Positions 1 through 8,507 of a DNA stretch of 64,000 nt are shown here, one piece after another. Where the stretch lies: assembly GCA_023663385.1 (NCBI GenBank), contig JAMPHO010000001.1:472820-536819 (forward strand). The letters run 5' to 3'. The DNA is from Alistipes timonensis. Its GTDB lineage: Bacteria > Bacteroidota > Bacteroidia > Bacteroidales > Muribaculaceae. Below the pieces are notes generated by a model. It saw nothing but the letters and a program-made list of their open reading frames with translations. It had not been told where the DNA came from and did not search any database. Numbering within the stretch: position 1 is the first letter of the stretch; each line of letters begins with the position of its first letter. The translations under genes were made by a program, and so were the position numbers.

Positions 1-392
1 ACGCCGAGGTAGAAGGCGTAGTTGGCCATCGACGACTCCGCGGCCCGCTCCATCTTGTCGCGCCACGCCTCGATGGTGGTGGTAGCGGGGATGTTGTTGG
101 GCATGTCGAAGTAGGTGGTGACCCCTCCGGCCACGGCGGCCATGCTCTCGGAGTGGATGTTACCCTTTTCGGCGAAGCCCGGTTCGCGGAAATGGACGTG
201 GGTGTCGATAAAGCCCGGAAGCACCATTTTGCCCCGCAGGTCGTGGACCTCGTAGCTCTCGCGGGATATTTCCGACGGGTCGATCACGCCCCCTTCGACC
301 TTGCGGATAAGGCCGTCGACAATCGTGATGGTGCCCCGGAATCGGAGCCCGTCGTTGAAAATAAGTCCGTTGCAGAGTATCTTGGGTTTCAT
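1..392 (-). CDS. pyrC: Dihydroorotase, N-terminal part (runs off the window)
   Basis: This is the first 130 or so residues of a dihydroorotase, the zinc amidohydrolase that closes carbamoyl-aspartate to dihydroorotate in cytoplasmic pyrimidine synthesis. The N-terminus has the small beta-sandwich start of the amidohydrolase superfamily, followed by the metal-binding signature DTHVHFREPG, with both histidines of the HxH pair. The start is the ATG at 392, which leaves 32 nt to the upstream mannosyltransferase gene, so the two are probably co-transcribed. The C-terminal part, with the remaining metal ligands, lies outside the window. Another cyclic amidohydrolase such as allantoinase is possible, but the signature and the neighbours favour pyrC. 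Confidence 0.88.
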   Translation of the reverse strand, partial: MKPKILCNGLIFNDGLRFRGTITIVDGLIRKVEGGVIDPSEISRESYEVHDLRGKMVLPGFIDTHVHFREPGFAEKGNIHSESMAAVAGGVTTYFDMPNNIPATTTIEAWRDKMERAAESSMANYAFYLG

Positions 393-424
393 GGCGGTAG
401 CGGTTAGGAGGGGTGTCCCCGGAG

Positions 425-1216
425 TCAGGTTCCCGGCTTGCGGGGGTATTTGCGGCGCCAGGAGTCGATTTTGAGCTGTATCACGCCGAAAAGAGCCTCG
501 CCGAAAATGCCGGTCGACATTTTCGAGGTCCCGAGCACGCGGTTCACGAACACGATGGGCACCTCGCCGACGCGGAAGCCGCATTTGTGGGCGGTGAACT
601 TCATTTCGATCTGGAAGGCGTAACCCTTGAAGCGTATTTTGTCAAGCTCCATGGTGCGGAGCACCTCGGCGCGGTAGCAAGCGAAACCGGCGGTGGTGTC
701 GCACACGGGCATCCCGGTTATGAGCCTTACGTATTTCGACGCGAAGTAGCTCATAAGCACCCGGCCCATAGGCCAGTTGACCACGTTGACCCCGGTGAGG
801 TACCGCGACCCCACGGCCATATCCATCTCGCCGGAGGCCACGGCCTCGCGCAGTTTGAGCAGGTCCTGGGGGTTGTGGGAGAAGTCGGCGTCCATCTCGA
901 AGATGTACTCGTAACCCTCGTCGAGGGCTCGGCGGAACCCTTCGATGTAGGCGGTGCCGAGGCCGAGCTTGCCGGCGCGTTCGATAATCATGACCCTTCC
1001 GGGGTGGCGCTCCATCTTCTCTTTGACGATGGAGGCGGTGCCGTCGGGCGAGTTGTCGTCGACCACCAGCACGTCAAACCGCACAGGGAGGGCGAGCACG
1101 GCTTCGATAATGGCCGCGGCGTTCTCCCGCTCGTTGTACATCGGGATGATTACGACGGAGTCGCTGCCGCTTTTGGCGGCGGCTCCGGCGGTGGCTGGTG
1201 TCTGGTTAATGCTCAT
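425..1216 (-). CDS. Polyprenol monophosphomannose synthase (GT2)
   Basis: The 263-residue protein is a family 2 glycosyltransferase of the dolichyl/polyprenyl-phosphate mannose synthase type. It moves mannose from GDP-mannose to a lipid phosphate at the inner face of the membrane. The N-terminal MYNERENA and VVDDNSPDGT motifs bind the nucleotide sugar, and MDADFSHNP supplies the DxD-type metal site. There is no long C-terminal membrane domain, so it is the soluble, DPM1-like form. The GDP-mannose maker ManC is encoded nearby at 2224, which fits. A near-ideal promoter ends only a few bases before the ATG, so the message may have almost no leader. Confidence 0.88.
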   Translation of the reverse strand: MSINQTPATAGAAAKSGSDSVVIIPMYNERENAAAIIEAVLALPVRFDVLVVDDNSPDGTASIVKEKMERHPGRVMIIERAGKLGLGTAYIEGFRRALDEGYEYIFEMDADFSHNPQDLLKLREAVASGEMDMAVGSRYLTGVNVVNWPMGRVLMSYFASKYVRLITGMPVCDTTAGFACYRAEVLRTMELDKIRFKGYAFQIEMKFTAHKCGFRVGEVPIVFVNRVLGTSKMSTGIFGEALFGVIQLKIDSWRRKYPRKPGT

Positions 1217-1222
1217 TCAACG

Positions 1223-1254
1223 CGAAGTTACGAACCTATTTCAACAAGGCCAAA
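1223..1254 (-). promoter_or_regulatory. Promoter of the mannosyltransferase-pyrC unit
   Basis: On the minus strand TTTG lies at 1254-1251 and TAACTTCG at 1230-1223, separated by 20 nt. This fits the Bacteroidetes -33/-7 pattern. The -7 box ends 6 nt before the ATG at 1216, so transcription should start at or just before the start codon. The -33 box abuts the stop codon of the TPR gene. Confidence 0.6.
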
Positions 1255-2034
1255 TTATCTACTCTGTTTTTTGCCCTCCGGGGGTGTTTCGAGGCTTGCA
1301 AGGGTGGCTTCCACCCCGGGAGTGGGCCTTATCTCGAACGCCCGGCGGAGGTATCCGGCTGCGAGTTGCCGCAGGCCTTCGGCCTCCGGCCCGGCTGTTT
1401 TCGCGGCCCTCATGGCGTAGAGGTTGCCAAGTTCGAGCAGCGCGTTGTAGTTGGCCGGGTCGAGTTCGAGCACCCTGCGGTAAGTGGCGGCGGCCATGTC
1501 GGCGTTCCCGGTGAGCATCTCCCCCTGGGCCTTGGTCGAGAGGAAGCCGATGTTGTCGGGCGAGCCCTGGAGCATGATGTCGGCGTAGGCCGTCATATTC
1601 GGGCCGTCGCGGCGGAATTCGTAGTAGCGCAGCAGGTAGGAGTTGACCGTGCGCCTCATCCAGGGGTGCTCCCCCTTGATGTCGAGCAGGAAACGCTCGT
1701 AGAGATCGGAGCGCCCCAGCCCGAAGCTCGTTGAGCGCACGTTGGCGAATACCGAGTCGAACGGCACATGGTGGTCGAGCGCCATGTCGAACAGGCGCGC
1801 CGCGGCTATGGTGTCGCCGGCCATCCTCCCGGCCACTATGGCCCTGCCGTAGGTGCGGGCCACCCGCGGACGCTCGTCGAGCATCAGGTCGTAGGTGGCC
1901 GCGGCCTGCGCCCACTCGCGCTGGCTGAAGTAACGGTTGGCCTTTAGTTCGAGCTGGGGGTAGGGGCTTACGGCGAAAGCCGCGGCTGAGGCCGCGAGCA
2001 GTATGGCTGAGAGCGATTTGCGGAGTGATGTCAT
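1255..2034 (-). CDS. Secreted tetratricopeptide-repeat protein
   Basis: The 259-residue protein starts with a signal peptide (about residues 1-22, cut near AFAVSPYP) and continues with helical TPR-like repeats. One typical unit is GNADMAAATYRRVLELDPAN near residue 180. TPR proteins of this kind serve as periplasmic scaffolds, and no catalytic motif is visible. It is followed on the same strand by the mannosyltransferase and pyrC, but that pair has its own promoter at the end of this gene. The function is unknown. Confidence 0.75.
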   Translation of the reverse strand: MTSLRKSLSAILLAASAAAFAVSPYPQLELKANRYFSQREWAQAAATYDLMLDERPRVARTYGRAIVAGRMAGDTIAAARLFDMALDHHVPFDSVFANVRSTSFGLGRSDLYERFLLDIKGEHPWMRRTVNSYLLRYYEFRRDGPNMTAYADIMLQGSPDNIGFLSTKAQGEMLTGNADMAAATYRRVLELDPANYNALLELGNLYAMRAAKTAGPEAEGLRQLAAGYLRRAFEIRPTPGVEATLASLETPPEGKKQSR

Positions 2035-2100
2035 GGCTTGGGCATATGCGCTCTTTCCGAGGCGTCGTTTGGTGGCCGCGGAAAGGGGGATTACTACTAT

Positions 2101-2123
2101 AACAAACGAGCGGTTCGTTTGTT
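2101..2123. promoter_or_regulatory. Perfect 9-bp palindrome between divergent genes, operator-like
   Basis: AACAAACGA at 2101-2109 is repeated as its exact complement at 2115-2123, with a 5-nt spacer. It sits between the divergent TPR and manC genes and just downstream of a minus-strand TAACTTCG box (2134-2127). Its size and symmetry resemble TetR-family operators. No TetR gene is in the window. Confidence 0.4.
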
Positions 2124-2153
2124 CGGCGAAGTTAAAAAAATAATCGCAAATTC

Positions 2154-2184
2154 TTGCTTCGGGGAGGGAAAAGTGTTAACTTAG
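2154..2184 (+). promoter_or_regulatory. Promoter of manC
   Basis: TTG at 2154-2156 and TAACTTAG at 2177-2184 are 20 nt apart. This is a good fit to the Bacteroidetes -33/-7 pattern and lies 39 nt before the manC start codon. Confidence 0.5.
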
Positions 2185-2223
2185 CGTCAACATACTACAA
2201 TCTGATCAAGACAATAACTACCC

Positions 2224-3306
2224 ATGGTTAATACCCACCGCTATTGTGTGATTATGTGCGGAGGCATCGGCAGCCGTTTCTGGCCCTACAGCCGCGCCTC
2301 CCGTCCGAAACAGTTTATCGACTTCTTAGGCACCGGGCGCTCGCTGCTCCAGATGAGCTACGACCGCATTCTTGAAATCGTGCCCCGCGAGAACGTGGTG
2401 ATCCTTACCAACGAGCAGTACGCGTCGCTGGTGCGGGAGCAGCTTCCCGAGCTTGAGGAGAGCCAGATTCTGCTCGAACCGGCGCGTCGAAACACCGCTC
2501 CCTGCATCGCCTGGGCCGCTTACCATATCGCGGCCCGCGACTCCGAGGCGAGCATCATCGTGGCTCCGAGCGACCACCTCATAACCCGCGAGGCCATGTT
2601 CCGCGAGTCGGTGCTGGCCGGGTTCGAGTTCGTCGAGGCCAACGACGCCCTGCTCACCCTCGGCATCAAGCCTACCCGCCCCGAAACTGGCTACGGATAT
2701 ATCCAGGTCGGGGCGCCCGTGAGCGGCGACATCCACAAAGTCAAGACTTTCACCGAAAAACCCCATCTGGAGCTCGCCAAGGTTTTCCTCGAAACCGGCG
2801 AGTTCTTCTGGAACTCAGGCATTTTCCTCTGGAAGGCCGAAACGATTATCAAGGCTCTCAGGGAGCACGCTCCCGACGTGGCCGGCACGTTCGACGCCGG
2901 AGCCGCCGCTTTCGGCACCCCGGAGGAGAAGCGCTTTATCAGCGAGAACTTCCCCGGATGTATGAGCATCTCCATCGACTTCGCCGTGATGGAGAAGGCG
3001 AAGAACGTATATGTGGAATGCGTGGATTTCGGTTGGAGCGACCTCGGTACCTGGAGCGCGCTCTACGATAATTCGCCCAAGAACCCTGACAGCAACGTCA
3101 CTCAGAACTGCAGCGTGATCGCCTACAATTCAACAGGCAATATCTTCGCCGTGAACGGCGAGAAGCTTGTGGTGGTCGACGGGTTGAAGGACTATATAGT
3201 CGCCGACGCGGGCGACGTGCTCCTGATTTGCCCCAAGGCCGAGGAGCAGCGCATCAAGCAGATGGTGAACGACGCCAAGCTCGCCTACGGCGACAAATAC
3301 TTGTAA
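2224..3306 (+). CDS. manC: Mannose-1-phosphate guanylyltransferase
   Basis: The 360-residue enzyme joins mannose-1-phosphate and GTP into GDP-mannose, the donor for polysaccharides and for the mannosyltransferase at 425. The nucleotidyltransferase signature MCGGIGSRFWPYSR lies at residues 10-24 with PKQF just after it, APSDHLI is near residue 118, and the sugar-binding FTEKP is near residue 178. The length matches the single-domain form, with no C-terminal mannose-6-phosphate isomerase cupin. The start is the ATG 39 nt after a recognisable -7 box. It stands alone and converges on the sirtuin gene, with a long hairpin between. Confidence 0.92.
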   Translation: MVNTHRYCVIMCGGIGSRFWPYSRASRPKQFIDFLGTGRSLLQMSYDRILEIVPRENVVILTNEQYASLVREQLPELEESQILLEPARRNTAPCIAWAAYHIAARDSEASIIVAPSDHLITREAMFRESVLAGFEFVEANDALLTLGIKPTRPETGYGYIQVGAPVSGDIHKVKTFTEKPHLELAKVFLETGEFFWNSGIFLWKAETIIKALREHAPDVAGTFDAGAAAFGTPEEKRFISENFPGCMSISIDFAVMEKAKNVYVECVDFGWSDLGTWSALYDNSPKNPDSNVTQNCSVIAYNSTGNIFAVNGEKLVVVDGLKDYIVADAGDVLLICPKAEEQRIKQMVNDAKLAYGDKYL

Positions 3307-3326
3307 TCTCCGAAGGATATAATACG

Positions 3327-3376
3327 CGAGTGTCAGACACCCAGCCCGATTGCCGGGCGGAGTGTCTGACACTTCG
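3327..3376. terminator. Long hairpin between convergent manC and sirtuin genes
   Basis: AGTGTCAGACAC at 3329-3340 pairs with its exact complement at 3362-3373. Inside it GCCCG (3344-3348) pairs with CGGGC (3354-3358). Together they form a stem of about 18 base pairs with two mismatches and a 5-nt loop. It lies between converging genes, so it probably stops transcription in both directions, although no clear T-run follows. Confidence 0.5.
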
Positions 3377-3402
3377 TTTGAAATACCTTCTTAGGAACCG
3401 CG

Positions 3403-4089
3403 TCAGTTTTCGCCGAGCAGTTTAGCCAGGCGCTCCACTCCGGCGGTGGCGGGGAGGGGAATCACGGTTACCCCAGCGGGCACCGCGGCCGGCTTGGGGT
3501 CGATATAGTACACGGGCACTCCGGGGCGCACATAATGCAGCAGCCCGGCGGCGGGGTAAACATTGAGCGATGTGCCGATAACCACAAACACGTCAGCCTT
3601 CTGTACCAGTTCGATAGCGGGCTCGATGTTGGGCACCGCCTCCTGGAAGAATACGATGTGGGGGCGCACGCGGTGGCCGTCAATCACCGTCGCGGGGGAG
3701 GTTTCGAGCGCTTCGGGGCGCAGGGTGTACACTTTGGTCTCGTCGTCGATGGCCCTGACCTTCATCAGTTCGCCGTGGAGGTGGAGCACGTTCTTTGACC
3801 CGGCGCGCTCGTGCAGGTCGTCGACATTCTGTGTGATCACATACACGTCGTAATCCTTTTCAAGTTCGACAAGCCCGAGGTGTCCGGCGTTGGGTTTGGC
3901 CGCGATCAGGTCGCGGCGGCGCGCGTTGTAGAAGTTATGCACGAGTTCGGGGTCGCGCACGAAGCCGTCGTGCGAGGCCACGTCCATCACGTTGTAGTTT
4001 TCCCACAGTCCTCCCGAGTCGCGGAAGGTGCTGATACCGCTTTCGGCGCTCATTCCGGCGCCGGTTGAGATTACGAGTTTCTTTTTCAT
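3403..4089 (-). CDS. cobB: NAD-dependent protein deacylase (sirtuin), zinc cysteines absent
   Basis: The 228-residue Sir2-family enzyme removes acyl groups from lysines using NAD+. The NAD site is seen as GAGMSAESGISTFRD (residues 10-24) and TQNVDDLH (87-93), and the catalytic histidine is H105 in HLHGE. Y54 and R57 in FYNAR match the Tyr-x-x-Arg pair of CobB/SIRT5-type enzymes, which accept succinyl and malonyl groups. The segment between residues 108 and 145, where the four zinc-binding cysteines usually lie, has no cysteine at all. The fold is otherwise complete at a normal short length. A deacylase is very likely; the acyl preference is inference. Confidence 0.9.
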   Translation of the reverse strand: MKKKLVISTGAGMSAESGISTFRDSGGLWENYNVMDVASHDGFVRDPELVHNFYNARRRDLIAAKPNAGHLGLVELEKDYDVYVITQNVDDLHERAGSKNVLHLHGELMKVRAIDDETKVYTLRPEALETSPATVIDGHRVRPHIVFFQEAVPNIEPAIELVQKADVFVVIGTSLNVYPAAGLLHYVRPGVPVYYIDPKPAAVPAGVTVIPLPATAGVERLAKLLGEN

Positions 4090-4133
4090 GGCGAAGTGTG
4101 TTGTTGAAATAACCCCTTAATGGGTCGCCGGGT

Positions 4134-4439
4134 TCAAATTTGCGACAGTGCCTGGCCCAGGAGGGCGAAGGCGAGGAAGAACAGGCAGAGGTGGCTGGTC
4201 ACCAGCAGCGCCAGAATGATCCACGTCATATAGGTGCGCCGCCCGTAGCACTGCCAGGCCAGGAAGCCGGAGCAGAGCACATAGCAGGGGTAGAACCATA
4301 TGAGTCCGCGGGCAATGGCGTCCGCCCGCTCGGCCATCTGGAGAATCCAGGGGAACGAGAGCCCGGGGGCCATGCAGAGCACTATTATGACCCACATCCA
4401 CCATGGCACCCTCGGCTTTTTGTCGGTAAGGTCGCTCAT
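4134..4439 (-). CDS. Small three-helix membrane protein, unknown
   Basis: The 101-residue protein has a charged N-terminus (DKKPRVPWW), three hydrophobic segments at about residues 13-32, 44-62 and 70-95, and no catalytic motif. Its start codon overlaps the stop of the upstream epimerase gene by 4 nt, so the two are probably translated together. I do not recognise the family. Confidence 0.65.
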   Translation of the reverse strand: MSDLTDKKPRVPWWMWVIIVLCMAPGLSFPWILQMAERADAIARGLIWFYPCYVLCSGFLAWQCYGRRTYMTWIILALLVTSHLCLFFLAFALLGQALSQI

Positions 4440-5491
4440 CGGTTTTTCGCTTTGTTTTTCTCTTCGAGGTATGCTTTCACGGTGGCGCGGATGCCGTCGC
4501 GGAGCGAGAAGCGCGGGTCGAATCCGAAGTCGCGCTTGGCGTCGGAGATGTCGGCGTTCCAGTTGCGCTGGCGCATGATTTTGAATTTGTCGCGGTTGAG
4601 GGTCGAGGGCTTTAGACGCGCCTGCCCGATTTTCTCAGCGACGAACGACGCGATCCACACCAGCGGCATGGGGAGCCGTACGGGTATCACGAACTTAGCC
4701 CCGAGCTCCTCGGCCACGATGCTTCGGAACTCCTTCTGCGTGTAGGCCCGGTCCTCGGAAATGATGTACTTCTTCCGCTCGACTCCCGATTCGAGGGCGC
4801 GGAACATGGCTTCAACGAGGTCGTCGACGTAGATGAAGGTGAGCATCTGCTTGCGCAGCCCCACCGAGAAGTCGAAGTGGCGGTCGATGGCCTGAATCAT
4901 CATCAGATAATCCTTCTCGTGAGGGCCGTAGACCCCCGTCGGGCGGAATATAATCCAGGGTATCCCCGAGAGGTGTTCGAGATACTGCTCGGCCTTGATT
5001 TTCGACAGGCCGTAGCGGGTGTTTGGTTCCGGCACCATATCGGAGGTCAGCGGCGCGTAGCCTTTCTCGTCGCCCGGGCCGAGAGCCGAGAGCGAGCTCA
5101 TGAACAGGAGGCGCCGCGGCACCTTGCCTGCGGCTTTGAGGGTCTCGACGAACGCACGCAGGTACTCGAAATTCACTTTGTTGAACTCCGGGAACCCCCC
5201 GGCTGCCTTGGTGGCCCCGAGGTTGTAAATGATGTAGTCCCAGGGTTCTGCCTCGGCTATGGCGCGCTCCATCTGGGCCTTGTCGTCATAGTCGAGCACC
5301 AGGAACTTGAACGCGGGGTTGTCGAGGTAGCGGCGCGAGGTGGTTTCGCGCACGGCGGCGGTAACGTCCATTCCGCGGCGAGCCCCTTCGGCGCATATGA
5401 ATCCGCCTATGAATCCCCCGGCTCCCACTACGAGGAGCCGCTTCCCTTCGAGAGAGATTTTAGGGGTGTGGGTATGGTTATTTTCTTGCAT
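4436..5491 (-). CDS. NAD(P)-dependent epimerase/dehydratase (extended SDR)
   Basis: The 351-residue cytoplasmic protein has the Rossmann nucleotide motif GAGGFIGG near residue 23 and the catalytic YGLSK (Tyr-x-x-x-Lys) near residue 186. A serine run (FMSSLSALGP) at the usual catalytic position lies before it. The family includes UDP-sugar epimerases, reductases and sterol/flavanol-type dehydrogenases, and the substrate cannot be read from the sequence. It overlaps the upstream glycosyltransferase by 14 nt and the downstream small membrane protein by 4 nt, forming a compact three-gene unit. A role in a glycan precursor is inference from the glycosyltransferase partner. Confidence 0.85.
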   Translation of the reverse strand: MQENNHTHTPKISLEGKRLLVVGAGGFIGGFICAEGARRGMDVTAAVRETTSRRYLDNPAFKFLVLDYDDKAQMERAIAEAEPWDYIIYNLGATKAAGGFPEFNKVNFEYLRAFVETLKAAGKVPRRLLFMSSLSALGPGDEKGYAPLTSDMVPEPNTRYGLSKIKAEQYLEHLSGIPWIIFRPTGVYGPHEKDYLMMIQAIDRHFDFSVGLRKQMLTFIYVDDLVEAMFRALESGVERKKYIISEDRAYTQKEFRSIVAEELGAKFVIPVRLPMPLVWIASFVAEKIGQARLKPSTLNRDKFKIMRQRNWNADISDAKRDFGFDPRFSLRDGIRATVKAYLEEKNKAKNR

Positions 5492-6629
5492 TGTATTCGG
5501 CTATTGCTTGGCGGTAGACCTCCATTGTCTGCCGGGCCATGTCGGCGTCGTTGAACCGCCCGACGTAGGCGCGCCCTTCGGCGGCGATACGGGCGCGTTC
5601 CGCGGGGTCGTTGAGGAAACGGCCGGCCACGCGTCCCCAGGATTCGGCGTCGTCGGGATCGATCGCGGGGGCCGAGGGGCCTCCGGCCTCTTCAAGGCAG
5701 GAGCCTGTGGCCACGATGGCGGGTGTGCCGCAGTAGAGGCTTTCGATCACCGGGATTCCGAACCCTTCGAAACGCGATGTGTAGGAGGAGCATACCGCCC
5801 CGGCGTACAGCGCCGGGAGGTCGGCGAACGGGGCGTTGTCGATAAACTTCACCCTGCCTCCGAGGTTGTTGTCGGCTATGAAGCGGTCGAGGTCGGCCTG
5901 GTATTCGGTCTGCCGCCCGACGATTACGAGCGACAGCTCCTTCGGGGCGTGGAGCAACCCCTTGACGGCCAGCATCTGGTTCTTGCGGCGCTCGACGGTG
6001 CCGATCGACACTACGTAGGGCCCTTCGATGCCGTACTTGGCCAGCACCGCGGCGGTTTCGGCAGGGGAGGGGGGAGTGTGGAACTGCGAGGCGCACCCTT
6101 GGTAGACGATGCTTATCTTCGCCGGGTCGACGCCGTAGAACTCAACGACATCGCGGGCCGTACACTCCGATATGGCTATTATCCGGGTCGCGTTGCGGGC
6201 CGCGCGGGCGAACTTGTGGTCGTATATGGCCCTGTCGATGGCGGCGTAGCATTCGGGGTAGTGGCGGAAAATGACATCATGGATGGTCACCACCGAGGGC
6301 TTGCCGAGCGCGTCAATGTCGAGCGGTAGCTCGCCCGAGAGTCCGTGGTAAAGGTCTACGCCGTCGCGGCGGGCCTGGGCGGTTATTCCGCCGCGCACGC
6401 GCCACAACCCCGGGAACGCTTTCCACATCCCCCGGTCAGGGGTGCGGAGTTCGACATTGGCAAGCTCCCTGAGGGGTTTGAGCCTGGGGTTGTCGGAGAT
6501 CGAGGGGGTGTAAAGCAGGTAGCGGTTGTCGGGATAACGTCCGGCAAGGAGCTCCACGGCCAGGCGCGAGTAGTTGCCCAGCCCGGTATTGTTTTTCACG
6601 GCTCGTTTGCCGTCGTATCCGATAATCAT
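5478..6629 (-). CDS. Glycosyltransferase, GT4-like
   Basis: The 383-residue GT-B-fold enzyme begins with a glycine-rich donor-side strand (GYDGKRAVKNNTGLGNYSR). Its C-terminal half has the retaining GT4 signature EGFGIPVIESLYCGTP near residue 290. The middle part (VSIGTVERRKNQ) is the typical nucleotide-sugar strand. It probably adds mannose or a related sugar to a surface glycan, but donor and acceptor are not determined. The gene heads the unit with the epimerase and lies 28 nt after the Lrp regulator on the same strand. Confidence 0.88.
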   Translation of the reverse strand: MIIGYDGKRAVKNNTGLGNYSRLAVELLAGRYPDNRYLLYTPSISDNPRLKPLRELANVELRTPDRGMWKAFPGLWRVRGGITAQARRDGVDLYHGLSGELPLDIDALGKPSVVTIHDVIFRHYPECYAAIDRAIYDHKFARAARNATRIIAISECTARDVVEFYGVDPAKISIVYQGCASQFHTPPSPAETAAVLAKYGIEGPYVVSIGTVERRKNQMLAVKGLLHAPKELSLVIVGRQTEYQADLDRFIADNNLGGRVKFIDNAPFADLPALYAGAVCSSYTSRFEGFGIPVIESLYCGTPAIVATGSCLEEAGGPSAPAIDPDDAESWGRVAGRFLNDPAERARIAAEGRAYVGRFNDADMARQTMEVYRQAIAEYNARK

Positions 6630-6657
6630 GGCTTAGCTGGCAGGGGTGTTTGGTTGG

Positions 6658-7128
6658 TTATTCCGTGCGCAGGGGTATGGTGCGGTATATCGAGTTGTCG
6701 AGCGAGATGAGGGTCTCGGTGCCGGTGACGCCCGGAATCATCTGTATCTTGCGGTTCAGGAGGTCCATAAGGTGCTCGTTGTCGCGCACGAAGAGCTTTA
6801 CCATCATGGTGTATGGGCCGGTGGTGAAGTGGCACTCCACAACTTCGGGAATCTTCTCCAGCTCGGGAACCACGGTCGAGTACAGAGCGCCCCTTTCGAG
6901 GTTCACCCCGATGTATGTGCAGGTCGAGTAGCCGAGTTTCTTGGGGTTCACGGTGTAGCCCGAGCCGGTGATGATGCCGAGGTCGATCATGCGCTGTATG
7001 CGCTGGTGGATAGCCGCTCGCGATACGCCGCACTCCTGGGCCACATCCTTCGAGGGAATGCGGGCGTTGTGCATCACGATCGAGAGTATCTTTCGGTCGA
7101 GGTTGTCGATATTGTCGATTTTTTCCAT
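6658..7128 (-). CDS. Lrp/AsnC-family transcriptional regulator
   Basis: The 156-residue protein has an N-terminal winged helix-turn-helix (about residues 8-58, with SKDVAQECGVSRAAIHQRI). An RAM ligand-binding domain follows (about 70-150), as in feast/famine regulators that sense amino acids. I chose the ATG at 7128 because a promoter (TTG at 7182-7180 and TAATTTTG at 7159-7152) lies just upstream and because LDRKIL then falls at the usual place. The longer reading frame to 7182 would start upstream of that box. The target genes are not evident. Confidence 0.88.
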   Translation of the reverse strand: MEKIDNIDNLDRKILSIVMHNARIPSKDVAQECGVSRAAIHQRIQRMIDLGIITGSGYTVNPKKLGYSTCTYIGVNLERGALYSTVVPELEKIPEVVECHFTTGPYTMMVKLFVRDNEHLMDLLNRKIQMIPGVTGTETLISLDNSIYRTIPLRTE

Positions 7129-7151
7129 AATGTATGTGTGCGAATTTTCCG

Positions 7152-7183
7152 CAAAATTAGCAAAATGCCGCCAAATAAGCAAG
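7152..7183 (-). promoter_or_regulatory. Promoter of the Lrp-type regulator
   Basis: On the minus strand CTTG at 7183-7180 and TAATTTTG at 7159-7152 are about 20 nt apart, and the -7 box ends 23 nt before the ATG at 7128. Confidence 0.5.
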
Positions 7184-7269
7184 AAAATGCGCCCAATGGC
7201 TCTATTCGGGGTGCGAACTACCTCATTTGTTCAGTGATTTACCGCAAATGGGGCGATTTATAAAGTTTG

Positions 7270-8493
7270 TTAAACTGTCGCGGCGTCCTCTTTTCGGAGC
7301 GGGAGGTCGATTTCAAACGAGGTGCCTTTGCCCGGTTCCGACCAGGCCACGAAGATACGTCCGCCGTGGTACTGCTCGATGATGCGCTTCGCGAGAGTCA
7401 GCCCGAGTCCCCAGCCGCGCTTTTTTGTGGTGAAGCCGGGGTTGAACACAGTCTTCTGGTTTTTCCTCGGAATCCCTTTGCCGGTATCGGTAACCGTCAC
7501 CCGGGCCTTGCCTCCGTCGGTTGAGGTGGCCACGGTTATGGAGCCGGTCCCCTCCATGGCGTCAACAGCGTTCTTTATGAGGTTCTCCATAACCCATTCA
7601 ACGAGGGGGGCGCTCAGCCTCACGGGGAGGCGTCCGTCGCAGAGTTCCACGGAAAGGTTGATTCGGGCCGATATGCGGGTTGCCATATAGGAGGCGGCTT
7701 TGAACACGGTTTCGTTGAGGTCGGCGTCCTCCATCTGCGGCTGCGACCCGATCTTGGAGAAGCGCGAGGCGATGGTCGACAGGCGGTTGACATCCTTGTC
7801 CATCTCGGCCACCATCTCCGGGTCGGCACCCGATGCGCGCATTATCTCCATCCAGGCCATCAGCGACGAAATCGGAGTGCCGAGCTGGTGGGCGGTCTCT
7901 TTCGACAGCCCGACCCACACCTTGTTCTGCTCGGCCCGCTTGGTGGAGCTCACGGCGAAATATACCACGGCGATAAAGGCCAGCATCACCAGCAGCTGCA
8001 CATAGGGGTACAGGCTCAGGCGGCGCAGCAGCTTGGAGTCGTCGTAATAGAGGTGTTGCAGGTTGTCGGCCGAAATTATGATGTGTATCACATTCTGCCT
8101 CCCCTCAAGGTCGGCGAGTTTGCCTCTGAGATACCGCTCGTTGATTGCCGAGAGGTGGTACGCGTCGAGGGTGTCCGGGGGCTCCGGGAGGTCGAAGTTG
8201 CGGTGGTCGAGTATGTTGCCGTCGTCGTCGGTGAGTATTACGGGTATGTTGTGGTTGCGCTGTATTATGGAGAATAGGAAGTCGATGTTCTCGGCCTGCG
8301 CGTCGCCCCCGGGCATCGAGCTGATGTCGGCGAGCTGCTTGGTGGCGTCGGCCCATATCTCCATGCGTTCCCTCTCTTGGGCGGCGAGGTCCTTCACCAG
8401 GTTGTTTGATACATATAGGAAGTAGGCCACCACCCCGACGGAGATCGCCAGGAAGAGCGCGGTGCCATATTTCCGTATGTCGTAGATATTCAT
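7270..8493 (-). CDS. Orphan sensor histidine kinase
   Basis: The 407-residue protein has two membrane helices (about residues 10-28 and 160-182) flanking a sensor domain of about 125 residues. The kinase core follows: H-box KETAHQLGTP with the phospho-accepting H202, N-box NLIKNAVDAM, and the ATP-site motifs DTGKGI and GWGLGL. No response regulator is encoded beside it, so its partner must be elsewhere. The start at 8493 removes a long low-complexity arginine-rich extension that is out of character and would overlap the upstream HAD gene. It lies 14 nt after that gene and is probably in the same transcript. Confidence 0.9.
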   Translation of the reverse strand: MNIYDIRKYGTALFLAISVGVVAYFLYVSNNLVKDLAAQERERMEIWADATKQLADISSMPGGDAQAENIDFLFSIIQRNHNIPVILTDDDGNILDHRNFDLPEPPDTLDAYHLSAINERYLRGKLADLEGRQNVIHIIISADNLQHLYYDDSKLLRRLSLYPYVQLLVMLAFIAVVYFAVSSTKRAEQNKVWVGLSKETAHQLGTPISSLMAWMEIMRASGADPEMVAEMDKDVNRLSTIASRFSKIGSQPQMEDADLNETVFKAASYMATRISARINLSVELCDGRLPVRLSAPLVEWVMENLIKNAVDAMEGTGSITVATSTDGGKARVTVTDTGKGIPRKNQKTVFNPGFTTKKRGWGLGLTLAKRIIEQYHGGRIFVAWSEPGKGTSFEIDLPLRKEDAATV

Positions 8494-8507
8494 TGTCGGG
8501 TGGAAGG

